Part shown: one piece after another, positions 35,553-43,155 of the stretch
Numbering within the stretch: the first letter of the stretch is position 1
Layout: each line of letters opens with the position of its first letter
Assembly (NCBI GenBank): GCA_017792345.1
Contig: CP051228.1
Coordinates: 372,001 to 436,000, forward strand
Reading direction: 5' to 3'
DNA from: Mesoflavibacter sp.
GTDB taxonomy: Bacteria; Pseudomonadota; Alphaproteobacteria; UBA8366; Aestuariispiraceae
DNA length: 64,000 nucleotides
The notes under the pieces: model-generated
Told to the model about the DNA's origin: nothing
Seen by the model: only the letters and a program-made list of their open reading frames with translations
The model's database searches: none
Made by a program: the position numbers and the translations under genes

Positions 35553-35726
35553 ATGTGCCCTGGATGCCTGACAACCGAGACCCTGACCGCGCTTGCCCCA
35601 AAGGGGCCAAAGACTGTTCTGCGCCTGATCTTCGCCGCCTTCCGGGCGGACAGGAACGCCGCGGCGGTCAATTCGGAGGACGGGCCGCCCCGGGCGGCAA
35701 TTAAGGAGACGATTCTTGTCCAGTAA
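35553..35726 (+). CDS. Possible small CxxC protein upstream of the MFS gene
   Basis: A 57-codon frame opening MCPGCLTTETLTAL, with a CxxC pair at the very N-terminus, preceded by AAAGGACGATGAC. About three quarters of its codons end in G or C, in keeping with coding sequence here. Its end overlaps the MFS start by 11 bases, suggesting coupling. It resembles small N-terminal MCPxC proteins found in many bacteria, but the match is only to that short motif, so the gene is tentative. Confidence 0.35.
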   Translation: MCPGCLTTETLTALAPKGPKTVLRLIFAAFRADRNAAAVNSEDGPPRAAIKETILVQ

Positions 35727-37245
35727 TCTCGACACACCCCGCCCGGCGACCCGCCGCGAATGGATCGGCCTCGCGGTCCTGGCGCTGCCCTGCATCCTCT
35801 ATGCGATGGACCTGACGGTGCTGAACCTGGCGGTTCCCCATCTGACCGCCGATCTGAAGCCGTCGGCGGAACAGCTGCTGTGGATCATCGACATCTACGG
35901 CTTCCTAGTCGCGGGCACGCTGTTGACCATGGGGACGCTGGGCGACCGGATCGGGCGGCGCAAGCTGCTGTTGATCGGCGCGGCCGCCTTCGGTGCGGCG
36001 TCGGTCCTGGCGGCCTATTCGACCAGCGCGGAAATGCTGATCGCCGCCCGCGCGCTGCTGGGCGTCGCGGCCGCGACCCTGGCGCCGTCCACCCTGTCGC
36101 TGCTGCGGGTCATGTTCGAAGACCCAAAACAACGCAGCATCGCCATCGGCGTCTGGATCGCCAGTTTCTCCGCCGGCGGCGCCGTCGGCCCGCTGATCGG
36201 CGGGGTGTTGCTGACCCATTTCTGGTGGGGGTCGGTCTTCCTGGCGGCGGTGCCGGTCATGGTTCTGCTGTTGATCCTAGGTCCGTCCCTGTTGCCGGAA
36301 TACCGGGATCCGGAGGCGGGCGATCTGGATATCTTCAGCGCCGTATTGTCCATCGCCGCCGTTCTGGCCGTGATCTACGGGATCAAGCGGATCGCCGCCG
36401 ACGGCGCGGATGCCCAGGCGCTCGGCGCGATCGCCGCGGGCGCGGTCATCGGCATCCTGTTCGTCCTGCGTCAGCGCCGGATGAAGGACCCGCTGCTGGA
36501 CATGTCCCTGTTCCGCAATCCGGCCTTCAGCGGCGCGCTGCTGATCAATGTCGTCGGCTTCTTCGCAATGTTCTCGGCCTTCCTGTTCATCGCGCAGTAT
36601 CTGCAGCTTGTGCTCGGCTTGTCCGCGCTGGAGGCGGGCCTATGGACCGCGCCGTCCGGCATCGCCTTCATTTTCGGCTCGACCCTGACCGCGCCGCTGT
36701 CCCAGAAACTACCGCCCGCGACCACGGTTGCGTCCGGCTTCGTCGTCGCCGCCCTGGGCTTCGTGCTGATCGCCTGGACCGGCAGCCCCATGCCGATGGC
36801 CACCATCGTCGGTGGATTTATCGTCTTCTCGCTGGGCCTCGCCCCGGTCGTTACCCTGATGACCGATCTGATCGTCGGCGCGGCCCCGCCGGAACGGGCG
36901 GGCGCGGCGGCGGGCATGGCCGAAACCAGCACCGAATTCGGCGGCGCGGCAGGCATCGCGGTTCTGGGCAGTCTGGTGACGGCGCTTTACCGGGACGGCA
37001 TCGTCGGAACGCTGCCTTCCGATCTGTCGGCGGAACAGGTTCGGTCGGCGGAGGACACACTGGGCGCAGCAATCGCCGTAGCGTCGGACCTGTCCGGACC
37101 GTCTGCCGGGACCGTGCTGGACACGGCGCGTCAGGCCTTCAGCGGCGCATTTCAAATCACCACGCTCCTCAGCGCCTTTATCGTCACGCTGGCCGCGATC
37201 CTGGCCGTGACGCTGCTGCGGCGGGTTCGTCCCGCCGCCGGATGA
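35716..37245 (+). CDS. MFS multidrug efflux transporter, DHA2 family
   Basis: A 509-residue transporter with about 14 predicted helices. Motif A is GTLGDRIGRRKLLLIGAA (about 74-91) and motif C-like glycines follow in FSAGGAVGPLIGG. DHA2 members export drugs and dyes by proton antiport. The start is a TTG, supported by AAGGAG 7 bases before it and by lack of any other codon at the family N-terminus. It diverges from the ECF42 operon and may belong to its regulon. Confidence 0.88.
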   Translation: MSSNLDTPRPATRREWIGLAVLALPCILYAMDLTVLNLAVPHLTADLKPSAEQLLWIIDIYGFLVAGTLLTMGTLGDRIGRRKLLLIGAAAFGAASVLAAYSTSAEMLIAARALLGVAAATLAPSTLSLLRVMFEDPKQRSIAIGVWIASFSAGGAVGPLIGGVLLTHFWWGSVFLAAVPVMVLLLILGPSLLPEYRDPEAGDLDIFSAVLSIAAVLAVIYGIKRIAADGADAQALGAIAAGAVIGILFVLRQRRMKDPLLDMSLFRNPAFSGALLINVVGFFAMFSAFLFIAQYLQLVLGLSALEAGLWTAPSGIAFIFGSTLTAPLSQKLPPATTVASGFVVAALGFVLIAWTGSPMPMATIVGGFIVFSLGLAPVVTLMTDLIVGAAPPERAGAAAGMAETSTEFGGAAGIAVLGSLVTALYRDGIVGTLPSDLSAEQVRSAEDTLGAAIAVASDLSGPSAGTVLDTARQAFSGAFQITTLLSAFIVTLAAILAVTLLRRVRPAAG

Positions 37246-37273
37246 TCGCATCGCCAATCGAAAGGATATCCCC

Positions 37274-38029
37274 ATGACCACACCGACCATCGTATCCCGC
37301 GACGAATGGCTTGCCGCCCGCCTCTCGCTCCTTGAAGAGGAAAAACGGCTGATCCAGATGCGCGACGCGGTCGCCGAAACCCGCCAGGCCCTGCCCTGGG
37401 TCCGGATCGACAAGGACTACCGTTTCGAAGGACCCAATGGCGCGGTCGGCCTGGCCGATCTGTTCGGTGGCCGCAGCCAGTTGATCGTGCAGCATTTCAT
37501 GTTCGGCCCCGGCTGGCGCGAAGGCTGTGTAGGGTGTTCGTTCCTGGCCGATCATATCGACGGCACGCTGATCCATCTGGCAAATCGGGACGTCGCCTAT
37601 GTCGCCGTCGCCCGGGCGCCCTATGCCGAAATCGACCGGTTCCGGAAGCGCATGGGCTGGCGCTTCCCGTGGTTTTCATCCCAGGACAGCGACTTCAATT
37701 TCGACTTCCACGTCTCCTTCACCCCGGACCAAATCGCGTCCGGCACGGTCCGGTACAATTTCGAGGAAACGAAAGCCTCGATGCAGGAACTGCCGGGGGC
37801 CAGCGTGTTCTACCGTGATGCCGATGGCGCGGTCTTCCATACCTATTCCAGCTATGGCCGCAGCGGAGAGGATTTCGTCGTCACGGACCGCCTGCTGGAC
37901 ATCGCGCCGCTCGGCCGGAATGTCTATGACGAGGCCGGGAAATCGATTGAGTGGGTCCGGCATCATGATAAGTACGACAGGCCGGAAGACGGGGCCGAGG
38001 CCGAACTCGCTCTAGCTGGAAATCGTTAA
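37274..38029 (+). CDS. DUF899 thioredoxin-like protein
   Basis: A 251-residue protein of the DUF899 family: IVSRDEWLAARLSLLEEEKRLIQMRDAVAETRQALPWVRIDKDYRFEGPNG, then FMFGPGWREGCVGCSFLADH with a CVGC pair in a thioredoxin-like position and RMGWRFPWFSSQDSDFNFDF. Function is unknown; a redox role is guessed from the fold. DUF899 and ECF/YCII genes often occur together. It begins 28 bases after the MFS gene and is likely co-transcribed. Confidence 0.87.
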   Translation: MTTPTIVSRDEWLAARLSLLEEEKRLIQMRDAVAETRQALPWVRIDKDYRFEGPNGAVGLADLFGGRSQLIVQHFMFGPGWREGCVGCSFLADHIDGTLIHLANRDVAYVAVARAPYAEIDRFRKRMGWRFPWFSSQDSDFNFDFHVSFTPDQIASGTVRYNFEETKASMQELPGASVFYRDADGAVFHTYSSYGRSGEDFVVTDRLLDIAPLGRNVYDEAGKSIEWVRHHDKYDRPEDGAEAELALAGNR

Positions 38030-38035
38030 GATCGG

Positions 38036-39361
38036 TCAGATCCCGGCCCTGCCGCGCCGTATGTCCGCCGCCATGTCCCGGGAATAATCGCGATAGTCGA
38101 CCTCCAGGATGTAGCGTGCGGAATCGAGGTAGGTCCGGCGCTGCCTCTCGCGATGCGCCGCGACCTCCCGGCGCCTTTCCTCCACCTCCGGCAGGGCCAT
38201 ATCGCCCGCCAGCAGGGCCGCGATCCATTTCCCCTGGCGCTCGACCAGGGGAATGGTCGGCCCGATCGGCTGCACCAGCCCGGCGAAGATCAGGGAGGGA
38301 TGGTCCAGGCTGATCATGCGGCGGTAGAGCTCGCCCGCCTGCCGGTCCGGCTCGAAGACGGCCTTGTCGAGGAAGGGGAAGCTTGTGCGGTAGCCGGTCG
38401 CGTAGATCACCGCGTCCACCGCCTCGTCCGATCCGTCTTCGAAAGCGATGCGGTCGCCGCGCAATTCCGCGACATTTGGTTTCACGCTGATATAGCCATG
38501 GCCGATATAGGGCAGTAGTTCCTGGCTCAGGGTCGCATGCTCGCGCCACATCGGATGGGCCGGGCGCGGCAGGCCGAAGCGGCGCTGATCGCCGACGCCC
38601 AGCCGGATGAACCGCGCCATGATCCGCCGCGACAGGGTTGTCGGCAGGCGCAGGCGGCGGGACAGCAGCGCGCCCCAGTGATCGACCGGCCGGCCCAGCA
38701 GATATTTCGGCATGATCCAGGCGCTGCGCCGGGTCGATACGAAGACATGTGCCGCCCGCCGCGCGATATCGACCGCGATATCGACCGCCGAATTACCCAG
38801 ACCGACGACCAGGACCCGCTTGCCGTCATAGGGATCGGCGGTCCGGTAATGGTGGGAATGGATCGCGTCGCCGTCGAACCGGCCCGGAAAGGTGGGCATG
38901 CGGGGGTTCCACAAATGCCCGTTCGCGACGATCACGGTGCCGTAGCGCCGGGTCTGCCCGGTCGACAGGGTGACGGCCCAGCCCGTGCCCGCCGGCCTGA
39001 CCGACACGACCTCCGTCTTATAGGTGACCCGGCCACGGACGCCGAATTCTTCGGCATACGCCTCCAGATGGTTCAGGAACTGCCGATGGGACAGGAAATC
39101 GGGCAGGGCCGGGTCGATCGGGAAGTCGCTGTATCCCAGATTGGGGCGGCTGGTATCGATATGCAGGGAGGCATAACAGGAAGACTGGCCATTGTCGTTC
39201 CGGTAACGCCACATGCCGCCGATATCCGACCCCTTCTCGAAAATGTCGGGTTCGATCCCCCTTTCGATCAAGGACTTGGCGACCGTCACGCCGGACGATC
39301 CCGCGCCTATGATGCAGACATCGGCCGCGGCTTTCGGGTGCTGGGCCAGGGCTTCAGACAT
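38036..39361 (-). CDS. Class B flavin-containing monooxygenase
   Basis: A 441-residue FAD/NADPH monooxygenase. FAD site CIIGAGSSGVTVAKSL; FMO-type motif FPGRFDGDAIHSHHYR; NADPH site VLVVGLGNSAVDIA; and the ATGYRTSFPF strand near the C-terminus. Such enzymes oxygenate amines or sulfides or perform Baeyer-Villiger oxidation of ketones. It overlaps the end of the dehydrogenase gene by 8 bases, and the pair follows the 26-bp palindrome. The start chosen is MSEALAQHP; the upstream frame is a shadow of the preceding gene. Substrate unknown. Confidence 0.85.
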   Translation of the reverse strand: MSEALAQHPKAAADVCIIGAGSSGVTVAKSLIERGIEPDIFEKGSDIGGMWRYRNDNGQSSCYASLHIDTSRPNLGYSDFPIDPALPDFLSHRQFLNHLEAYAEEFGVRGRVTYKTEVVSVRPAGTGWAVTLSTGQTRRYGTVIVANGHLWNPRMPTFPGRFDGDAIHSHHYRTADPYDGKRVLVVGLGNSAVDIAVDIARRAAHVFVSTRRSAWIMPKYLLGRPVDHWGALLSRRLRLPTTLSRRIMARFIRLGVGDQRRFGLPRPAHPMWREHATLSQELLPYIGHGYISVKPNVAELRGDRIAFEDGSDEAVDAVIYATGYRTSFPFLDKAVFEPDRQAGELYRRMISLDHPSLIFAGLVQPIGPTIPLVERQGKWIAALLAGDMALPEVEERRREVAAHRERQRRTYLDSARYILEVDYRDYSRDMAADIRRGRAGI

Positions 39362-40316
39362 CGCGGTTCTCCAGGTAATCCGCGACCAGCGCATAGACGT
39401 CGGAATCGGACCGGACCCCCAGGCGCACCGCGGCCTGCGAGACGAAATGCGCCGGCCAGCCCTCGACGATCCGCTGCATGTCCTTGTCCGGCTTGAAGCT
39501 GATCTTGCCCGTCGCGCCACAGCGGCGGACGGTTTCCGCCACGTCCTGCGCCTGGATCGTCAGCGCCGGCAGGTTGAAGGCGCGCTTGTCCGGCAGTTTG
39601 CCCTCGGCCACGTCATGGGTGCGGATCAGGGCCGTCGCCGCCGTGCCGGCCGAAACCAATGGCACCGGCGTTTCCGGGCGCAGCGGCACCACCGTATCGA
39701 TGCCGTTCAGCGGCTCGCGGATGATGGCGGCGATCTTGTCGGACACGCTGGGCTGGGCCGTGCCGGGACGGGTCACCACGATGGGCAGGCGCAGGGAGCG
39801 TCCGTCGATCTTGCCGTGGCGGCTGCCGTCCAGAATCAGCAGCTCGTTCAAGGCCTTGTGCGTGCCATAGGTGGTCGTCGGCGCCTGCTGATGGCCATCC
39901 CCCACCGCATCTGGCAGCGTCCCGCCGAACACCGCGATGGAGGAGGTGAAGACAAGCCGCGGACGGTGGCGCAGCGCGCCGATCAACTGGCGCAGCGCCT
40001 CGACATTGACCCGATAGGCGGCGTCGGGATCGCGTTCGGCCTGCAATGTCAGGCTGGAGGCGAGGTGAAAGACCGTATCCGGGCCCCAGGCCGCGAGCCG
40101 GTCGACATAGTCCGGATCGGCCAGGTCGCCGACCAGCGGTTTGCAGGCGAAAGGCAGGTTCGGCGGTGGCTCCGCGGGGACAATATCGGCCAGACAGACC
40201 CGGCCGATCGGCACGTCCTCGCCCTGCTTTCCGGCCAGGCTGCCGACCGCCGCCAGACTGCGCAACAGGCGCCGGCCCAGGAAACCCGCCGCCCCGGTGA
40301 TCAGCACCTTTTTCAT
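39354..40316 (-). CDS. denD: NAD-dependent epimerase/dehydrogenase, D-erythronate dehydrogenase-like
   Basis: A 320-residue short-chain extended enzyme: KKVLITGAAGFLGRRLLRSL nucleotide motif, catalytic YGTHK (Tyr-x3-Lys) and TSSIAVFGG. It matches the DenD group, which oxidises D-erythronate at C2, in LPIVVTRPGTAQPSVSDKIAAIIREPLNG. No other tetronate genes (DtnK, OtnC) lie here, so another hydroxy substrate is possible. It is the first gene after the palindromic operator and is coupled to the monooxygenase gene. Confidence 0.75.
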   Translation of the reverse strand: MKKVLITGAAGFLGRRLLRSLAAVGSLAGKQGEDVPIGRVCLADIVPAEPPPNLPFACKPLVGDLADPDYVDRLAAWGPDTVFHLASSLTLQAERDPDAAYRVNVEALRQLIGALRHRPRLVFTSSIAVFGGTLPDAVGDGHQQAPTTTYGTHKALNELLILDGSRHGKIDGRSLRLPIVVTRPGTAQPSVSDKIAAIIREPLNGIDTVVPLRPETPVPLVSAGTAATALIRTHDVAEGKLPDKRAFNLPALTIQAQDVAETVRRCGATGKISFKPDKDMQRIVEGWPAHFVSQAAVRLGVRSDSDVYALVADYLENRDV

Positions 40317-40414
40317 GCGGTTAAGGCCGATTCAGAGCCCGTTTCGGCCCCCAAAAGCGTAATTTTCGCCCCGTTTACGCACCCGATCATGGCCGCCTCC
40401 CCGTCAAAACCGAC

Positions 40415-40440
40415 AAAAACATACTCTGGAGTATGTTTTT
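40415..40440. promoter_or_regulatory. Perfect 26-bp palindrome, likely TetR operator
   Basis: AAAAACATACTC (40415-40426), centre TG, then GAGTATGTTTTT (40429-40440): twelve-base arms without mismatch. It lies between the TetR gene and the dehydrogenase gene, both read leftward, about 100 bases before the latter's start. Shape and length suit a TetR dimer pair. The flanking T/A runs could also let it act as a terminator for tetR in RNA. Confidence 0.7.
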
Positions 40441-40460
40441 GCGTCAACAGGGGGGCCGCG

Positions 40461-41171
40461 TCACATTTCCGTGCGCCGCTCGCCGATCAATCCGCCGACC
40501 AGCGGTTCGACCATCCGGTGGGCCAGCCGGGCACGATCCTCCGCCGTCTCACCCGCCCGGGGCCGGTACCAGTAGATCGACCATTGCAACCCGCCGAGCA
40601 GGATTTTCGACGTCACGGAAACGTCCATCGCGCGCATCGACCCATCGGCGATGGCGGCCCGGATCTGATGCTTGAACAGGTCCTCGAAATCGTCGCGGCT
40701 GGCGATCAGCGCGCGCATCGTCCCGCGCTGATCCGGGGTCACGGCATCGAAGCGATGAACCTGCACCCCCTGGGCGACGACGTTTTCATAGACATGGTGT
40801 TCCAGCATCGCCTCGGCATGGGCCAGCAGCAGCATGACCAGCCCCTCCAACCCCGTCCGCGCCCGCCCCGCCGCCGAGACCGCCGGCGCGATCGCATCGA
40901 ACAGGCGGCGCATCCCCTCGCGGTGGACATCGAAGAACAGATCGGTCTTGGACGCGTAATGGTGATAGATCCGCCCCTTGGTGCAGCCCAGCCGCCGGGC
41001 GACATCGTCCACCGTGGTGACGTGAAAGCCGCGCTCCATGAAGCATTGGGCGGCGGCCGCGATCACCTCCTCCTTCTGCCAGCCCTTAGGGCGCGGCGGC
41101 GCGCGTTTCGCCTTCTTTGCCGCCGACTTCTTAGCCGCCTTCTTAGCCGCCGTCTTGGCCTCCCCCGCCAT
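40461..41171 (-). CDS. TetR-family regulator with a histone-like basic N-terminal tail
   Basis: A 236-residue regulator. Residues 5-30 are an Ala/Lys-rich tail (AAKKAAKKSAAKKAKR) of the kind seen in histone H1-like proteins and unusual in TetR. The DNA-binding domain (about 32-80) reads VIAAAAQCFMERGFHVTTVDDVARRLGCTKGRIYHHYASKTDLFFDV, a standard TetR helix-turn-helix. It sits 3 bases after the acyl-CoA-synthetase-like gene, in one operon with it, and just before the palindrome at 40415-40440, its likely site. Confidence 0.88.
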   Translation of the reverse strand: MAGEAKTAAKKAAKKSAAKKAKRAPPRPKGWQKEEVIAAAAQCFMERGFHVTTVDDVARRLGCTKGRIYHHYASKTDLFFDVHREGMRRLFDAIAPAVSAAGRARTGLEGLVMLLLAHAEAMLEHHVYENVVAQGVQVHRFDAVTPDQRGTMRALIASRDDFEDLFKHQIRAAIADGSMRAMDVSVTSKILLGGLQWSIYWYRPRAGETAEDRARLAHRMVEPLVGGLIGERRTEM

Positions 41172-41174
41172 GGC

Positions 41175-42917
41175 TCAGCCCACCGGGTCGGCGACCAGCA
41201 ATTCCGCCGCCATGTCGCGCAGCTTGGCGCGCTGCACCTTCATGCCGTTCGCGCTCTGGGTCACCGGAAAGGCGTCCAGCGCAAAGACCCGCACCGGCCG
41301 CTTGAACGCCGCCAGCCGCTCCGCCGCCGCCGCCAGGACCGAGGCCTCGTCGAAGCCCCCCTGCGCCGCGCGGGTCACGAAGGCGACGGGGCGCAGCTTG
41401 CCGTCACGCTCCACCGCCACGACCTGGGCATCGGCCACGCCGGGCAGGGTCTTCAGCACTTCCTCGATCTCCGCCGGATCGACCAGGAACCCGCCGAGCC
41501 GGATCGCGTCCCCGGCCCGGGTGACATAGACGAAGGACCCGTCCGGCCGCAGCATGCCGATATCCCCGGTACGGAAGAACCCGTCCGCCGTCATCGCGTC
41601 GGCCATCGCCTCGGGATTGCGGTAATAGCCGGTGAAGCTGGTCGGCGCCCGGATCTCCAGCGCCCCCGCCTGCCCAACCGGCAGCGCCGCCCCGGTCTGC
41701 GCATCGACGATGCGCACCTGGGCATCGGCCGAGGTCGCCCGACCGCCGCCCTTCAGCCGCTCGTCCAGCGGCAGATCCGCATCCTGCAGCGAGAACAGCG
41801 CATTGACCTCCGACGAGCCATAGAGCCCGCGCAGCGGGAGTCCCGCCGCAGCCGCCGCCCGCAACTGCCCGGCCAGGCCCGGCGTGAAGGAGGCGAAACC
41901 GCAAAGCCGCAGCGAGGCCAGCGCCGCCGGCACCGGATCGCCCCCGTCCACATGGCTCTCATCCCGGCCTTCATCCCGGCCCTCAACCTGGCCCGTCCCC
42001 CGGGCCGCCGCCTCCAGCAGCCGCGCCATCATCTCGTCGCTGCCGATCACATGGGTCAGCCGGTGCTGCGCGATCCGCGCCGCCGCATCCGCCGCATCGA
42101 AAGCCGCACAGAGATGCAGCGCCGCCCCGCCCGCAATCGCCCCCAGGGCCGCGTTCAGCCCGAAGACCCCGCAGAACGGCATGGCCGCGAAGAGCCCTGC
42201 CCGCGGCTCCGCCCCGCCCCGATCGAAACCGAACCGCACCGCGACCCGCTGCGAATGCAGGGTCAGCGTCGCCTGGGAATGCACCACCAGTTTCGGCGAT
42301 CTGGTCGTGCCCGATGTGGTGAAGAAAGCCAGCGCCGCGTCCGGGTCGCTGTCCCGGTCTGGCGGTAAAACGTCCGGCGGCAGGACGTCCCCCGGCAAAT
42401 CGTCCCCCGGCACGGGCCGCAGATCGCAGCACGAGACCGCCCGCCCCTGCAAGATCCCGGGCGGCGCGGTCGCCTTTCCGCCCGCGCCTTCCGCCGCCCC
42501 CGACAGCACCGACACCGCGCGCAGATCCGGCAGTCCCGCCGGATCGACGCCTTCCAGGATGCCGGGAAAATCGATCCCCTTGAAACCCGTCTGCAGGATC
42601 AGCCGCGACGCGCCCGACGCTTTCAGGATGTAGTCGACTTCCGCCGCGCGATAGCGGGTATTGACCGCGACCAGCGTCACCCCGGCCCGCGCCATGGCAA
42701 AGAAAAGCGCCAGCCACTCGACCCGGTTCGGCAGCCACACCGCCACCCGGTCGCCGGCCCGCACCCCCTCCGCGTCCAGCCACCGCCCCGCCGCCGCGAC
42801 CAGCCCGGCGAACCGCGCAAAAGACACCGCCCCCTCCGCCGACGGCCACAGCGCACCCTCCCCGCCCCGTCCCGCGCGCCAGGGATCGAGAAGGCTATCG
42901 AGACGGAGATCGGACAT
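41175..42917 (-). CDS. AMP-dependent acyl-CoA synthetase/ligase
   Basis: A 580-residue adenylate-forming enzyme: P-loop TTSGTTRSPKLVVHS, YGSSEV, the hinge FFRTGDIGMLRPDGSF and the catalytic lysine in NGMKVQRAKLR. It would activate a carboxylic acid to an acyl-adenylate and then a CoA ester. Two proline/aspartate-rich insertions (near GDVLPPDVLPPDRD and GRDEGRDESHVDGGD) are not standard and look like repeat expansions. Co-transcribed with tetR; with the monooxygenase genes it may belong to a degradation pathway for a fatty or aromatic acid. Confidence 0.85.
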   Translation of the reverse strand: MSDLRLDSLLDPWRAGRGGEGALWPSAEGAVSFARFAGLVAAAGRWLDAEGVRAGDRVAVWLPNRVEWLALFFAMARAGVTLVAVNTRYRAAEVDYILKASGASRLILQTGFKGIDFPGILEGVDPAGLPDLRAVSVLSGAAEGAGGKATAPPGILQGRAVSCCDLRPVPGDDLPGDVLPPDVLPPDRDSDPDAALAFFTTSGTTRSPKLVVHSQATLTLHSQRVAVRFGFDRGGAEPRAGLFAAMPFCGVFGLNAALGAIAGGAALHLCAAFDAADAAARIAQHRLTHVIGSDEMMARLLEAAARGTGQVEGRDEGRDESHVDGGDPVPAALASLRLCGFASFTPGLAGQLRAAAAAGLPLRGLYGSSEVNALFSLQDADLPLDERLKGGGRATSADAQVRIVDAQTGAALPVGQAGALEIRAPTSFTGYYRNPEAMADAMTADGFFRTGDIGMLRPDGSFVYVTRAGDAIRLGGFLVDPAEIEEVLKTLPGVADAQVVAVERDGKLRPVAFVTRAAQGGFDEASVLAAAAERLAAFKRPVRVFALDAFPVTQSANGMKVQRAKLRDMAAELLVADPVG

Positions 42918-43155
42918 CGGCAAGGCTCAACGATTGTTTCGCCCATACCATACATGGTTTCAGGGAGGTGCAAGGGGTGGAGGTCCATTTCTCAAACGTC
43001 AGAATATCCTGACATAGCTGTGGAGAACGAAATCCAAAGCGACAGACCAAGAAGCACCGCAACGGACTCATGAGCCAATCTAATTGTCGTTAAGGTAACA
43101 AATATTGATCGCCACTATTTCGTCGATCGACAATTGTCCAACATTTCGCACGGGC

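Noticed and set aside
39213-42368. A 1051-codon plus-strand open frame
   Set aside because: It lies opposite four well-supported minus-strand genes and is an Arg/His/Gln-rich composition artefact of high GC.
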